A stretch of 64,000 nt of DNA from Bacillaceae bacterium (GCA_017656265.1 JACDOD010000003.1:62001-126000), one strand, 5' to 3'. Counted from the first letter of the stretch, positions 28,932 to 39,328 are shown. Numbers and translations: made by a program. Notes: generated by a model from the letters alone, not told the origin.

Positions 28932-29451
28932 GCGAAAAACCGTTGCCGGACTGTTTATTATTCTAACTATGTTTACTGCTGGCTGTCTTGACACGACTCA
29001 GGAAGAGGATTTTGAACCGAATATAACACAGCCAATCGATTACAGGGAACAGGACCCGGACCCAGATATAAATGAAGGTCGTGAAACCGTACCGGACCTA
29101 GACAATGTAAATGATCGTCTGTTTAATGAAAATAACTTAAACGCCACTTCCTATGGAGATGAAGATTTAGCTGCACTTGCAGAAATTATTCGCAGCAGAG
29201 TAGAAACGGTACCAGGTGTAAATGGGGCACAGACCGTTGTAACAAATGATAAAATTATGGTGGCTCTTGATATACAGAATTACAAAACCGATACAGATAC
29301 CGCTTCCATCGTTCGTCAGGTGGTGGAGGATATGACTGCACGTGATGACATTAAACCGAAAGAAGTGGTTGTTTATACGGATCAAATTTATTTTGACCGG
29401 CTGCAAAACCTGAGAGACAGACAGGGGACAAATGGATTATTCAATGATTAG
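28930..29451 (+). CDS. YhcN/YlaJ-family sporulation lipoprotein
   Basis: A 173-aa predicted lipoprotein. The signal peptide MRKTVAGLFIILTMFTAGC ends in the lipobox FTAGC, with the lipidated cysteine at residue 19. An acidic linker and a YhcN/YlaJ domain follow (LAALAEIIRSRVETVPGVNG, VTNDKIMVALDIQ, DDIKPKEVVVYTD). Members of this family are found in spores, often in the inner membrane or cortex; the position after safA corresponds to coxA in B. subtilis, but I do not assert orthology. The start is TTG 28930, directly after AGGAGGTG, which lies in a hairpin stem. Confidence 0.85.
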   Translation: MRKTVAGLFIILTMFTAGCLDTTQEEDFEPNITQPIDYREQDPDPDINEGRETVPDLDNVNDRLFNENNLNATSYGDEDLAALAEIIRSRVETVPGVNGAQTVVTNDKIMVALDIQNYKTDTDTASIVRQVVEDMTARDDIKPKEVVVYTDQIYFDRLQNLRDRQGTNGLFND

Positions 29452-29461
29452 CATTTTTCTT

Positions 29462-29496
29462 AGCTGTCTTCTTACGGAAAAGGAGACAGCTTTTGT
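29462..29496 (+). terminator. Terminator after the lipoprotein gene
   Basis: AGCTGTCT (29462-29469) pairs with AGACAGCT (29484-29491), followed by TTTTGTTATGTTTTT. Confidence 0.7.
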
Positions 29497-29668
29497 TATG
29501 TTTTTAAGCCCTGATATACCCGGGGGAAAGGAGCCAGAAAAGCATATATGATGCAGTACAGGCTTCCCCTAGCGGATGATGAAGCACTTTTTTGATTGAT
29601 AGCTTTATGATATATTGAAAAAGGAGTTTTTTCTAGATTTTAGACGGTAAAAGAGAGGAGAATCCTTT

Positions 29669-30418
29669 ATGGCTGGTCATTCTAAGTGGCATAACATCAA
29701 ACGAAGGAAAAATGCACAGGATGCCAAGCGCGGAAAAATTTTCATGAAGCTGGCAAAAGAAATTTATGTTGCTGCAAAACAGGGCGGTGGGGATCCGGAC
29801 ACGAACCCATCTCTGCGATTAGCCATTGATAAAGCAAAGTCTAATAATATGCCTAATGATAATATAGAGCGTGCGATCAAAAAAGCTACGGGAAATTTAG
29901 AGCAGATTGATTATCATGAAATTACGTATGAAGGATATGGGCCTGGCGGTATAGCGGTGATGGTAAAAGCCCTTACTGACAACAAAAACCGCACTGCGTC
30001 TGAGGTTCGTCACGCATTTTCTAAAAACGGAGGCAATCTGGGGGAAGATGGCTGTGTGTCCTACATGTTTAACCGAAAAGGGTATCTTGTCATTGACAGA
30101 AACGAACACGATGTGGATGAAGACGAATTGATGCTGGAAGTCATTGAGGCTGGTGCAGAAGAGCTGGAAACCGATGAAGACAGTTTTGAAATTTATACAG
30201 AACCGGAACACTTCCAGGAAGTAAAAGATGCACTTGAAAAAAGGGGATACACATTTCAGACAGCGGAAATCACTATGATTCCCCAGACCTATACTCAGGC
30301 AGGGGAAGAAGAAGTACAGAAAATGATGAAACTCATCGACATGCTGGAAGATAACGATGATGTGCAGGATATTTATCACAACATGGAAGCCGATGAAGAA
30401 ATCATGTCCAATTTATAA
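29669..30418 (+). CDS. yebC: YebC/PmpR-family protein (translation/transcription factor)
   Basis: The 249-aa product starts [23 protein letters not shown], the unmistakable family N-terminus. It also contains [52 protein letters not shown] and a C-terminal [10 protein letters not shown]. YebC proteins were annotated as transcription regulators; recent work on the family links them to translation of polyproline stretches. GAGAGGAGAATCC precedes the ATG. It lies between the lipoprotein gene and bofC, matching yrbC of B. subtilis. Confidence 0.96.
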   Translation: MAGHSKWHNIKRRKNAQDAKRGKIFMKLAKEIYVAAKQGGGDPDTNPSLRLAIDKAKSNNMPNDNIERAIKKATGNLEQIDYHEITYEGYGPGGIAVMVKALTDNKNRTASEVRHAFSKNGGNLGEDGCVSYMFNRKGYLVIDRNEHDVDEDELMLEVIEAGAEELETDEDSFEIYTEPEHFQEVKDALEKRGYTFQTAEITMIPQTYTQAGEEEVQKMMKLIDMLEDNDDVQDIYHNMEADEEIMSNL

Positions 30419-30426
30419 GCTGGATA

Positions 30427-30470
30427 AAACCCTCTATTTCTGGGAAAAATGGAAATAGAGGGTTTTTCAT
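30427..30470 (+). terminator. Terminator after yebC
   Basis: AAACCCTCTATTTC (30427-30440) and GAAATAGAGGGTTT (30452-30465) form a perfect 14-bp stem, with Ts at the 3' side. Confidence 0.9.
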
Positions 30471-30560
30471 TTCATAGAGATTTTGTGTACCTTCTGAATG
30501 GCTCATCTTAACAGACTATTTTCGGGATAAATATAGTTTCAGATTGGAAGGTGGTCGTAC

Positions 30561-31106
30561 ATGAAAAAACGGTCTTCCATGTTTTTAATGACACTGTTGG
30601 TCCTTGCGCTTATAACTGGGTTTACAGTGTTTGCAGAAAATCAGGGTCAGGATTCTAACCAAAGAAGCAAGTCATGGGAACAGGAGCCCCATTCTGTCCA
30701 GGTAGTCTTGAGAACCAAATATATCGACGGTTATGAAGAGGAAGAAAAAAGAGTAGAGACAATATGGTCTATGAGGGATTTTTGGTCCATGTATGAGGGA
30801 TGGAAAGTGGTTGAACAGTCAGAGGATCAAATTGTTTTTATGAAAAGTATTGATGATTTATCGCCGGTTATAAAAGAGTTTGGATATTTTGGACTAAATG
30901 AACATAATGTTTTGACAATCTTTAAAGGCAAACCAGAAAAACAGGAAGCTGTACAGTCGTTTTTCCAGATTGATGTTGGAAAATTGGAAAGCTTCGACTT
31001 TAAAAAGCTTCAGGAAGGCATAAAAATTAAGTCAAAACGTGATTTTGAGGAAGTGATTGAAACCTATAAAGAATACGCTCCCTCAAAGGCGGTACACCGT
31101 CAATAG
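30561..31106 (+). CDS. bofC: BofC, forespore regulator of the sigma-K checkpoint
   Basis: BofC is secreted from the forespore and inhibits the SpoIVB protease, delaying SpoIVFA/FB-dependent pro-sigma-K cleavage. The 181-aa product has a signal peptide (residues 1-25, SSMFLMTLLVLALITGFTVFA) and then the BofC domains with VQVVLRTKYIDGYEEEEKRVETIWSMRDF split over the N-terminal domain and LNEHNVLTIFKGKPE in the C-terminal one. GGAAGGTGGTCGTAC precedes the ATG. It ends directly at the terminal repeat of a MITE-like element. Confidence 0.92.
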   Translation: MKKRSSMFLMTLLVLALITGFTVFAENQGQDSNQRSKSWEQEPHSVQVVLRTKYIDGYEEEEKRVETIWSMRDFWSMYEGWKVVEQSEDQIVFMKSIDDLSPVIKEFGYFGLNEHNVLTIFKGKPEKQEAVQSFFQIDVGKLESFDFKKLQEGIKIKSKRDFEEVIETYKEYAPSKAVHRQ

Positions 31107-31440
31107 AAAAGGGCTGGGACACAATTGTAAAAGGTAAATAAACATCTGAACTAGATTAGGAACCTCACATGAGTATTTCGGATATGTACACTTCATCAAC
31201 ACGCTTCGCTTTCCGCGGGCACGGCCTGAGGCTTCCTCAGGCAGCTCATTCTTCTGTCTCTAGGGATTTTCGGTTCGTGCTGTTCCTGCGACGCACAGGA
31301 CGTGCTAGTGTCGACGTTTTCTACAGGACGTGGCCGTTTTAGCCGATCTGGAGTCTTGCATGTTGACTCCGTAAGTTTTTTTGAAACCAGTTTGTTCTCC
31401 TTCTTCAACGTTCATTCCTTTTTTTGTCCCAGTCCCTTGT
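31107..31440. mobile_element. MITE-like non-autonomous element with terminal inverted repeats
   Basis: AAGGGCTGGGACACAA at 31109-31124 and TTGTCCCAGTCCCTT at 31424-31438 form near-perfect inverted ends around about 300 bp. Inside are a decayed ATCCGAACT-type hairpin (31142-31187) and a GC-rich stretch (about 31198-31330, CGCTTTCCGCGGGCACGGCC) of the kind I recall scattered in Bacillaceae genomes. There is no transposase or credible gene; the reverse reading frame at 31196-31408 is a shadow. No clear target duplication is visible. The element starts right after the bofC stop codon. Confidence 0.6.
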
Positions 31441-31518
31441 AAGAGCGGACAAGGTTTTTATACCCTGAGATAGCCTTCTGAGGCGTTATGCACTATTACA
31501 TGCAGGATAATCTGAAAC

Positions 31519-32052
31519 TTATTTATATCGCTGTTCGTATTCTTCCTTCAGGATCCCCATGACGATTTCGTCATAATATTGACCGTTATAATAAAGAGAT
31601 TGCCTCATGACACCTTCCTTTTTAAAACCAGCTTTCTCATACGCGCGGATTCCACGTGTGTTATGGGAGTACACTTCCAGTTGAAGGCGGTTAAGCGAGA
31701 GATCTTCAAAAGTATAGTTCAAAGCCAGACGAACTGCTTCTGTTCCATAACCTTTATTAAAGTAATCTGGATGATGAATGGCAATTCTGAATCCGGCTTT
31801 CTGGTTTATTTTATCAATATCCAGAATGCTCAAGTCTCCAATAACGGTATTTTGCTCCTTTAAACAAATCGCAAAATCTTGTCTGGTTTCATCTCTGGTT
31901 ATACGCTCATAATATTCATAGGCCTGTTCAAGTGTAATGATGTTTCTTGTACCTGTCAGATATCTGATGTCCTCATTAAGAACAGCTTGATGAAAGCTTT
32001 TCATATCTTTTCTTTCAATGGGCCTCAAATAGACTGCATTTGTTGATACCAT
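31519..32052 (-). CDS. GNAT family N-acetyltransferase (RimJ/RimL-like)
   Basis: A 177-aa acetyltransferase of the GNAT superfamily. Visible motifs are the N-terminal VYLRPIERKDMKSFHQAV, ERITRDETRQDFAICLKEQNTVIGDLSILDID, the acetyl-CoA pocket NKGYGTEAVRLALNYTFEDLSL (Q/RxxGxG/A type) and RLQLEVYSHNTRGIRAYEKAGFKKEG. The closest class is the one acting on ribosomal-protein or other N-termini (RimJ/L, YoaA/SpeG-like), but the substrate cannot be read from sequence. It is the only reverse gene between bofC and ruvA and has a weak ribosome site, so it may be a local insertion. Confidence 0.85.
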   Translation of the reverse strand: MVSTNAVYLRPIERKDMKSFHQAVLNEDIRYLTGTRNIITLEQAYEYYERITRDETRQDFAICLKEQNTVIGDLSILDIDKINQKAGFRIAIHHPDYFNKGYGTEAVRLALNYTFEDLSLNRLQLEVYSHNTRGIRAYEKAGFKKEGVMRQSLYYNGQYYDEIVMGILKEEYEQRYK

Positions 32053-32310
32053 TTGTTTCCATCTCCGTCAGTTTCCCTTTTTCTCAGCATTTTTTCATTG
32101 AACTATCTCCTTTAAAAGTTTAAACCACTTCATCAAAAAAACAAGTCATTATGTTTAATGGATAACATGTCCATAATGACTAAAAAGGTTGTGATAGAAG
32201 TGAAATGAAGAAGAGAAAGAACGAGCGTGATTTAATTGAAAAGAATCTTGATTGTTATGTTAAAATGATAGAAGATGACATTCAGTGATGAAATGAGGAA
32301 GGACCTTAAT

Positions 32311-32925
32311 ATGATTGCGTTTATTGAAGGAAAAGTTGAGAGGATTGAAGACGAAAGCATTATCGTGGCTGTCAGCGGAATAGGGTATGAAATCATGTGT
32401 GCCAATCCATTTCAGTTTCAAAGACAGCTGCATGAACAGGTTCGGATTTATACATATCATTATGTGAGGGAAGATGCACAAACCCTGTACGGCTTTAAAG
32501 AATGGGAAGAAAAAGAGCTGTTTGCTAAACTGCTGAACGTTTCCGGAATCGGGCCAAAAGGAGCACTTGGAATATTATCTGCTTCTGATGTACAGGAAAT
32601 TGCCGCAGCCATTGAGCGGGAAGATGAAAAGTACTTAACCCGATTCCCGGGTGTAGGTAAAAAGACAGCGAGACAAATGATTCTGGATTTAAAAGGTAAA
32701 GTGGCAAACTGGCTGGATGTTCAGTCACAGGAAAAAGCGTCTGGGGATACACAGGCTCATGATCAAAATGAAAAGATGCTGGAAGAAGCCATGGAAGCGC
32801 TCCTTGCACTTGGCTATACTCAGAGAGAAGTGCAAAAAATCCTTCCGGAATTGCGGAATCAGCCTGCAAAATCAGTGGATGATTATGTCCGCATCGGTTT
32901 ATCATTGATGATGAAATCTAAATAG
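32311..32925 (+). CDS. ruvA: Holliday junction branch migration protein RuvA
   Basis: RuvA binds Holliday junctions as a tetramer and loads RuvB motors. The 204-aa chain starts MIAFIEGKVERIEDE (OB-fold domain I), continues with the helix-hairpin-helix domain II (LFAKLLNVSGIGPKGALGIL, LTRFPGVGKKTARQMILDLKGKV), and ends with the three-helix domain III that contacts RuvB (EAMEALLALGYTQREVQKIL). ATG 32311 is chosen over an upstream in-frame ATG (32275) because it follows GAGGAAGGAC and gives the canonical N-terminus. ruvB follows 17 bp later. Confidence 0.97.
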   Translation: MIAFIEGKVERIEDESIIVAVSGIGYEIMCANPFQFQRQLHEQVRIYTYHYVREDAQTLYGFKEWEEKELFAKLLNVSGIGPKGALGILSASDVQEIAAAIEREDEKYLTRFPGVGKKTARQMILDLKGKVANWLDVQSQEKASGDTQAHDQNEKMLEEAMEALLALGYTQREVQKILPELRNQPAKSVDDYVRIGLSLMMKSK

Positions 32926-32942
32926 GGAAAGAGGGGAATTAA

Positions 32943-33944
32943 ATGGACGAGCGAATGGTATCAGGAGAATTGCAGGAAGAGGATCTATCGATTGAAACAG
33001 GATTGCGCCCCTCAACACTGGATGAATATATAGGACAGCAAAAAACAAAAGAAAACTTAGCCATATTTATAGAAGCGGCTAAAATGCGTGAAGAACCACT
33101 GGATCATGTGCTATTATATGGACCGCCGGGACTTGGAAAAACAACTCTGGCTTCGATTATAGCAAATGAGATGGGCGTGCAGTTCCGGGCAACGTCTGGT
33201 CCAGCCATTGAAAGAGCAGGAGATCTTGCAGCTATTTTATCTTCACTGGAGCCTGGTGATGTCCTATTTATTGATGAAATCCACCGTCTTCCCCGTTCAG
33301 TGGAAGAGGTGCTGTATCCGGCTATGGAAGATTTTTTTCTTGATATCGTCATCGGTTCCGGCTCCAGTGCCCGTTCAGTGAGACTTGATCTTCCGCCGTT
33401 CACCCTTGTTGGCGCGACAACTAGGGCAGGTCTTCTGTCTGCACCACTAAGAGATCGGTTTGGGGTGTTAAGCCGCCTCGATTTTTATGATCCAGATGCC
33501 CTCTGCTCCATTGTAAAACGTACATCTTCCATCTTTGATATGGAGATTGCAGAAGATGCAGCACTGGAAATTGCCCGCAGATCCCGCGGAACACCCCGGA
33601 TTGCCAATCGTTTATTTAAAAGGGTCCGTGATATTGCCCAGGTGCGGGGAGAGGCGGTCATTTCCCTGAAAACCACCAGGAAAGCATTACAGATGCTTCA
33701 GGTTGACGATCGGGGGCTTGATCACATTGACCACAAATATATCCTTGGTATAATAGATAAGTTCAAAGGTGGCCCCGTTGGACTGGATACGATTGCGGCA
33801 ACGATTGGAGAAGAGCCGCAGACCATTGAAGACGTCTATGAACCTTTTCTGCTGCAGATTGGGTTTATTCAAAGAACTCCCAGGGGACGTGTTGTAACCC
33901 ATCAAGCATATGAACACTTTGGCCGGGAGGTACCGAAACCTTGA
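32943..33944 (+). CDS. ruvB: Holliday junction DNA helicase RuvB
   Basis: AAA+ motor of branch migration. The 333-aa protein has the family start [19 protein letters not shown], Walker [14 protein letters not shown], Walker [17 protein letters not shown], sensor 1 LVGATTRAG, the arginine finger region [16 protein letters not shown] and the winged-helix C-terminus ([20 protein letters not shown]). AAAGAGGGGAATTAA precedes the ATG. The stop TGA overlaps the next start (TGATG at 33942-33946), suggesting coupling. Confidence 0.98.
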   Translation: MDERMVSGELQEEDLSIETGLRPSTLDEYIGQQKTKENLAIFIEAAKMREEPLDHVLLYGPPGLGKTTLASIIANEMGVQFRATSGPAIERAGDLAAILSSLEPGDVLFIDEIHRLPRSVEEVLYPAMEDFFLDIVIGSGSSARSVRLDLPPFTLVGATTRAGLLSAPLRDRFGVLSRLDFYDPDALCSIVKRTSSIFDMEIAEDAALEIARRSRGTPRIANRLFKRVRDIAQVRGEAVISLKTTRKALQMLQVDDRGLDHIDHKYILGIIDKFKGGPVGLDTIAATIGEEPQTIEDVYEPFLLQIGFIQRTPRGRVVTHQAYEHFGREVPKP

Positions 33945-34141
33945 TGGAGTTTGGAAAAATATTTATTTTAATAGGCATCATTTTTATAGTCATTGGTCTG
34001 GTCTGGAGCTTAATCGGAAAGTTGCCAGGGGACCTCGTCTTCAAAAAGGGTAATTTTACCTTTTATTTTCCAATTATGACGTCGATTTTGATCAGCATTG
34101 TTCTTTCGCTTGTTTTTTATGTAATAGGACGTTTTAAGTAA
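33944..34141 (+). CDS. DUF2905 small membrane protein
   Basis: A 65-aa, two-helix membrane protein (about residues 5-26 and 42-62) with the conserved middle segment [19 protein letters not shown] characteristic of DUF2905. It starts within the ruvB stop (TGATG) and ends 25 bp before queA, in a position where relatives are often found. The function is unknown. The conserved GDL(V/I)xxxGNxxxYFP loop between the helices suggests a defined role rather than a random hydrophobic peptide. Confidence 0.85.
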   Translation: MEFGKIFILIGIIFIVIGLVWSLIGKLPGDLVFKKGNFTFYFPIMTSILISIVLSLVFYVIGRFK

Positions 34142-34166
34142 ACGTAAAAGGAGAAGAAACAGAGGT

Positions 34167-35195
34167 ATGAATGTAGAAGATTTTGATTTTAACTTGCCAG
34201 AAGATTTGATTGCACAAACCCCGTTAAAAGACCGCAGTTCTTCCCGTTTAATGGTTTTAAATCGGGAGAATGAGGAAATTGAACATACCACCTTTACGCA
34301 CATTAAAAATTACCTGAAGCCGGGGGACTGTCTCGTTTTGAATGACACAAAGGTTTTGCCGGCCCGGCTGTTTGGTATAAAAAAAGATACAGGTGCAAAA
34401 ATAGAAGTGCTTCTCCTTCATCAGCTGGAAAAGGATCAATGGGAGGTCCTGGTGAAACCCGGAAAGCGGGTGAGGGAAGGAACCGTTATTGAATTTGGGG
34501 AAGGACTTCTTAGGGCAGAATGTATCGATGTGTTGAAACATGGGGGAAGAATCCTGTCCTTTCAATATGATGGGATTTTTCTTGAAATTTTAAATGAACT
34601 CGGAGAAATGCCGCTTCCTCCATATATCAAAAAACAGCTTGATAACCAGGAGCGCTACCAGACCGTTTATGCCAGAGAAGAGGGCTCTGCTGCAGCTCCT
34701 ACTGCCGGACTGCACTTTACCAGGGAGCTCTTGAATGAAATTGAAGCGATGGGAGTTCATCTGGCCTACGTGACCCTTCATGTGGGACTTGGAACTTTTC
34801 GGCCGGTTAGCGTAGAGAAGATTGAGGAGCATGACATGCATGCAGAGTTTTATCGCATGGATCGGGAAACCGCAAATCTGCTGACAAAGGTAAGAGAAAA
34901 CGGAGGACGCATTATTGCTGTGGGAACCACCTCCACACGGACGCTGGAAACCATTGCTCAAAAACATCATGGCCACTTTAAAGAGGACAGCGGATGGACG
35001 GACATTTTCATTTATCCGCCGTATGAATTTCAAGGAATAGACGGGCTGATTACAAACTTTCACCTTCCAAAGTCAACACTGATTATGCTGGTCAGTGCAC
35101 TGGCAGGGAAAGATTTTATCCTGGACGCCTATCGGGAAGCAGTTCAAGAAAAATACCGCTTTTTCAGTTTTGGAGATGCCATGCTGATACTATAA
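34167..35195 (+). CDS. queA: S-adenosylmethionine:tRNA ribosyltransferase-isomerase
   Basis: Transfers and isomerises the ribosyl part of SAM onto preQ1-tRNA to give epoxyqueuosine at wobble G34 of GUN-reading tRNAs. The 342-aa product begins [20 protein letters not shown] with [12 protein letters not shown], then [17 protein letters not shown], [18 protein letters not shown] (here [17 protein letters not shown]), [13 protein letters not shown] and [18 protein letters not shown]. The full family length is kept. AAAGGAGAAGAAAC precedes the ATG. It is paired with tgt, 21 bp downstream. Confidence 0.97.
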   Translation: MNVEDFDFNLPEDLIAQTPLKDRSSSRLMVLNRENEEIEHTTFTHIKNYLKPGDCLVLNDTKVLPARLFGIKKDTGAKIEVLLLHQLEKDQWEVLVKPGKRVREGTVIEFGEGLLRAECIDVLKHGGRILSFQYDGIFLEILNELGEMPLPPYIKKQLDNQERYQTVYAREEGSAAAPTAGLHFTRELLNEIEAMGVHLAYVTLHVGLGTFRPVSVEKIEEHDMHAEFYRMDRETANLLTKVRENGGRIIAVGTTSTRTLETIAQKHHGHFKEDSGWTDIFIYPPYEFQGIDGLITNFHLPKSTLIMLVSALAGKDFILDAYREAVQEKYRFFSFGDAMLIL

Positions 35196-36353
<1,158 letters not shown>

Positions 36354-36371
36354 GAAGGGAGGGTTCATGGA

Positions 36372-36632
36372 ATGGATCTGTTGCTTCAGTTAACGCCGAT
36401 TATCCTTTTCTTTGTTATTTTCTATTTTATTCTGATCCGTCCTCAGCAAAAGAGACAAAAGCAGGTACAGCAAATGCAGAGCAATTTGCAAAAGGGCGAT
36501 AAGGTTATTACAATTGGCGGCCTTCACGCTGTTGTACATGCCCTTGATGAGGATAAGATTGTCCTTCAGACTGAAGGCGGTACAAAGCTTACATACGACC
36601 GTACAGCGGTCCGTGAAGTGGTAAGTGAGTAG
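36372..36632 (+). CDS. yajC: Preprotein translocase subunit YajC
   Basis: An 86-aa single-pass membrane protein that associates with SecDF in the Sec translocase. The N-terminal helix LLQLTPIILFFVIFYFILI is followed by the signature RPQQKRQKQVQQMQSNLQKGDKV and ITIGGLHAVV. AAGAAGGGAGG precedes the ATG. It is the last gene of queA-tgt-yajC; the secDF gene follows about 4.8 kb later, after several interposed genes. Confidence 0.95.
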   Translation: MDLLLQLTPIILFFVIFYFILIRPQQKRQKQVQQMQSNLQKGDKVITIGGLHAVVHALDEDKIVLQTEGGTKLTYDRTAVREVVSE

Positions 36633-36657
36633 ACCCAAAACATAGTTTGATGTATCC

Positions 36658-36692
36658 ATCCCCCTCGCTCTAATAGTAGTGCAAGGGGGTAT
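36658..36692. terminator. Hairpin between convergent yajC and the TIGR04086 gene
   Basis: CCCCCT (36660-36665) pairs with AGGGGG (36684-36689) and flanking GC/GC bases add to the stem. It lies between two converging genes and may terminate both; T runs are poor. Confidence 0.5.
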
Positions 36693-36698
36693 GATTGT

Positions 36699-37079
36699 TT
36701 ATCCACCATTTTTTCCGAAGGTGTTTACCCCTGCAATTCCTCCCAGGACAGCTGCAAGCAGAAATATTCCATGATAGACCCACTGGTTCATGCTAAATAG
36801 CTGGTCATATGCGAGAAACTGATAGAGGAACACGAACAGACTGTAGCCTATCCCTGTTAATGCTCCAAGCATCCACCCTTTTTCTTTTCCTTTAGCCCCT
36901 GAAAATAAGCCGCCTATAAATAAATAAACAATTCCTAATCCAGATGTCAGCCAGTGAAGGGTGTTTTGTTCCATATCGGAAAACTTTATAATCAAGGCAA
37001 AAACGAAGCTTGTGACAAGCATTAGAATCAAAATGGCAGCCCATCCATACAGCAAGGCAGTTACTTTTTTAGCATTCAC
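36699..37079 (-). CDS. yrzE: TIGR04086 family membrane protein (YrzE-like)
   Basis: A 126-aa protein with four hydrophobic helices (roughly residues 5-30, 43-62, 69-90 and 97-120) and a short cytoplasmic C-terminus ending in NTFGKNGG. The family is restricted to spore-forming Firmicutes and is of unknown function; yrzE in B. subtilis holds the same place after yajC. The ribosome site AAGGAGG lies about ten bases upstream on the reverse strand. The symbol is assigned from position and topology. Confidence 0.8.
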   Translation of the reverse strand: MNAKKVTALLYGWAAILILMLVTSFVFALIIKFSDMEQNTLHWLTSGLGIVYLFIGGLFSGAKGKEKGWMLGALTGIGYSLFVFLYQFLAYDQLFSMNQWVYHGIFLLAAVLGGIAGVNTFGKNGG

Positions 37080-37205
37080 ATTTCATCCTCCTTGTTTGTC
37101 CAATTTTTACACATATATATTCACGAAGTTAAAAAATAGAATAAAAATATTTCCGGCATGTTCCTGAATATAGTGAGTAATAAATGGACAAAAAGGGGAA
37201 AAATT

Positions 37206-38507
37206 ATGGAAGCAATCATTTCCATTACAATATTTTTAATCAGTTACTTTTTCATCATGCTGGAAAAAATCAACCGGGCACTTATAGCCCTGACCGGTGG
37301 AATATTAATGCTGATTACCGGAATTTACAGCTGGAATGATGCTTTTTATTCCTTTATTGACTGGCATACCATCACCCTGCTTTTTTCTATGATGCTCCTT
37401 GTTTCCATTACACAGCGGACAGGCTTTTTTGAATATATCGCATTTGAAATGGCCGAAAAAGTGAAGGGAGAACCTGTGCGGCTGTTCATTACCATATGCA
37501 GTCTGACAGCAATAGGGTCAGCTCTATTAGATAACGTGACATCTGTATTGCTGTTTGTACCTGTTTTAATAAACATTACACGAATGCTGTCATTGCCATC
37601 GTTTCCCTATCTGCTCGGGGTGATATTCAGTTCAAATATCGGAGGCACAGCCACGCTGATTGGTGATCCGCCAAACATTATGATTGGCCAGGCTGTCAGC
37701 CATTTTACTTTTCTCTCGTTTATTGTTCATTTAGCTCCAATTGTCCTGGTCATTTTTTTGATTACTCTTGCGATGATGTTATTGATGTTCCGGTCCAGCT
37801 TTAAGTTATCGGGTCAGCGGAACATTGAATGGGAGAAACTAAGGGAAGGTTATGATTTAGAAAAAAGCCCATTATTGTATAAATCGTTAACCATTTTATC
37901 CTTAACGATCATCGGTTTTCTTTTGCATCCGGTTCTTCATGTGGATCTAACCACCATTGCAGTTTCAGGTGCCCTTCTTTTACTGCTGATGGCCGATAAG
38001 GAGCTGGATACAGAAGCTATTTTCAAGGAGGTGGAATGGCTGACTCTCTTCTTTTTCATGGGACTGTTTATTTTAGTTGGTGGATTAGAAACAACGGGAG
38101 TCATTGACGAGATTGCTCGTGGCATGATCTGGCTTACCCAGGGGGATCTGCCCAAAACAGCAATCATCATTTTATGGGTATCCGGGATTTTTTCCGGACT
38201 GGTGGATAATATCCCTTTTGTTGCTGCAATGATACCGGTCATAAAGGAATTTCAGGACTTTGGGATGCTCAATTTAGATCCGCTATGGTGGGCGCTTGCT
38301 CTTGGTGCGTGTCTTGGCGGAAATGGAACACTTCTTGGGGCATCAGCGAATGTTGTTGTTGCTGGTATTTCTGCAAGTAAGGGAGAACCGATTTCATTTA
38401 TGAAGTTTTTAAAATTTGGAATTCCAGTTGTCATCATTTCCTTACTTGTCTCCACGATTTATCTCATATTCAGATACTTAATTCCATTTTCCGGAACACT
38501 AACATGA
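37206..38507 (+). CDS. ArsB/NhaD family membrane transporter
   Basis: A 433-aa polytopic protein of the ion transporter superfamily (ArsB/NhaD, citrate-type). There are about eleven hydrophobic helices, the duplicated-repeat signatures SALLDNVTSVLLFVPV and SGLVDNIPFVAAMIPV, and the hairpin motif NIGGTATLIGDPPNIMIG with its counterpart LGGNGTLLGASANVVVAGI. The D-N pairs in the two repeats are typical of substrate or Na+ binding. Whether it carries Na+/H+, arsenite or an organic acid cannot be decided. ATG 37206 follows AAAAAGGGGAAAAAT. I do not recall this gene at the equivalent B. subtilis position. Confidence 0.87.
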   Translation: MEAIISITIFLISYFFIMLEKINRALIALTGGILMLITGIYSWNDAFYSFIDWHTITLLFSMMLLVSITQRTGFFEYIAFEMAEKVKGEPVRLFITICSLTAIGSALLDNVTSVLLFVPVLINITRMLSLPSFPYLLGVIFSSNIGGTATLIGDPPNIMIGQAVSHFTFLSFIVHLAPIVLVIFLITLAMMLLMFRSSFKLSGQRNIEWEKLREGYDLEKSPLLYKSLTILSLTIIGFLLHPVLHVDLTTIAVSGALLLLLMADKELDTEAIFKEVEWLTLFFFMGLFILVGGLETTGVIDEIARGMIWLTQGDLPKTAIIILWVSGIFSGLVDNIPFVAAMIPVIKEFQDFGMLNLDPLWWALALGACLGGNGTLLGASANVVVAGISASKGEPISFMKFLKFGIPVVIISLLVSTIYLIFRYLIPFSGTLT

Positions 38508-38577
38508 TACATAGCATATTTTTTTGCGTAAAGAACAGACTACTAATTTGACGGGATTTCTCATACGGGATGTGAGC

Positions 38578-39240
38578 ATGATGGACTATTTTACAATATG
38601 GGGGCTCATTTATCGTACATTTCTGGCGTATATTATTTTATTTGTAATATTCCGTTTAATGGGGAAAAGAGAAGTTGGCGAACTGGGCATTTTTGATCTC
38701 GTTATTTTTATCATGCTGGCAGAAATGGCTGTGTTTTCCATTGAAGATCTGGACAAGAAATTTATATATGGGCTTGTGCCAATGCTTGTTCTTCTTGGAA
38801 TTCAGCGACTTTCCGCTTATATTTCTCTTAAAAATCTTAAAGTAAGAAGATGGCTTGATGGCAAACCGTCTATCATCATCCATAAAGGAAAAGTCGATGA
38901 ACAGGAAATGAGGCGTCAGCGGTACAATTTGGATGACCTGCTGATGCAGCTCAGAGAAAAGGGAATTTTAAAAATTCAGGATGTAGAGCTTGCCGTGCTG
39001 GAGGCTAATGGAAGGCTGTCTGTTTTTGAAAAAAAAGATCAGCCTATACTGCCGATTGAACCGCTTATACAGGATGGAATCATCATTCACAATTCTCTTC
39101 AGGAAATCGGAAAAAGTGAACAATGGCTAAAAAGGGAATTAAGTAAGCTGGGATACTCTAATTTTAAAAAAATTATGTATTGCTCTTTAAACGATGACGG
39201 TACCCTTTTTGTCAGTCATCAAGAAGAATCAAAAAGCTGA
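38578..39240 (+). CDS. DUF421 domain membrane protein
   Basis: A 220-aa protein with three N-terminal transmembrane helices (about 5-26, 37-54 and 63-80), the conserved FRLMGKREVGELGIFDLVIF motif, and a cytoplasmic DUF421 beta domain (KVRRWLDGKPSIIIHKGKVDEQEMRRQ, LEANGRLSVFEK). The region N-terminal to ATG 38578 (back to TTG 38524) is unlike family starts and has no ribosome site; GGGATGTGAG precedes 38578 and 38581. Related proteins occur widely in spore formers and some act in spore germination (the YetF/YdfS group), but the role here is not known. Confidence 0.85.
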   Translation: MMDYFTIWGLIYRTFLAYIILFVIFRLMGKREVGELGIFDLVIFIMLAEMAVFSIEDLDKKFIYGLVPMLVLLGIQRLSAYISLKNLKVRRWLDGKPSIIIHKGKVDEQEMRRQRYNLDDLLMQLREKGILKIQDVELAVLEANGRLSVFEKKDQPILPIEPLIQDGIIIHNSLQEIGKSEQWLKRELSKLGYSNFKKIMYCSLNDDGTLFVSHQEESKS

Positions 39241-39268
39241 TCCGGACACATTGCTGGATCAGCTTTTT
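39231..39268. terminator. Bidirectional terminator between the DUF421 gene and spoVB
   Basis: AAAAAGCTGATCC (39231-39243) and GGATCAGCTTTTT (39256-39268) form a perfect 13-bp stem with A-rich and T-rich flanks, so it can work for both converging genes. It includes the DUF421 stop codon. Confidence 0.88.
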
Positions 39269-39328
39269 GATTGAAAAAGCCTATTTCTCTATTTTTCGGA
39301 GATGAAACGTGGTCGTTTCCGCACGTTG

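Noticed and set aside
31196-31408. Reverse open frame of 70 codons inside the element after bofC.
   Set aside because: It is a translation of the GC-rich repeat block with no ribosome site or family features.
37206-39240. A horizontally acquired island comprising the transporter and DUF421 genes.
   Set aside because: Base composition and codon use look like the neighbours, and there are no mobile-element borders; a DUF421 gene at this place is usual in Bacilli.
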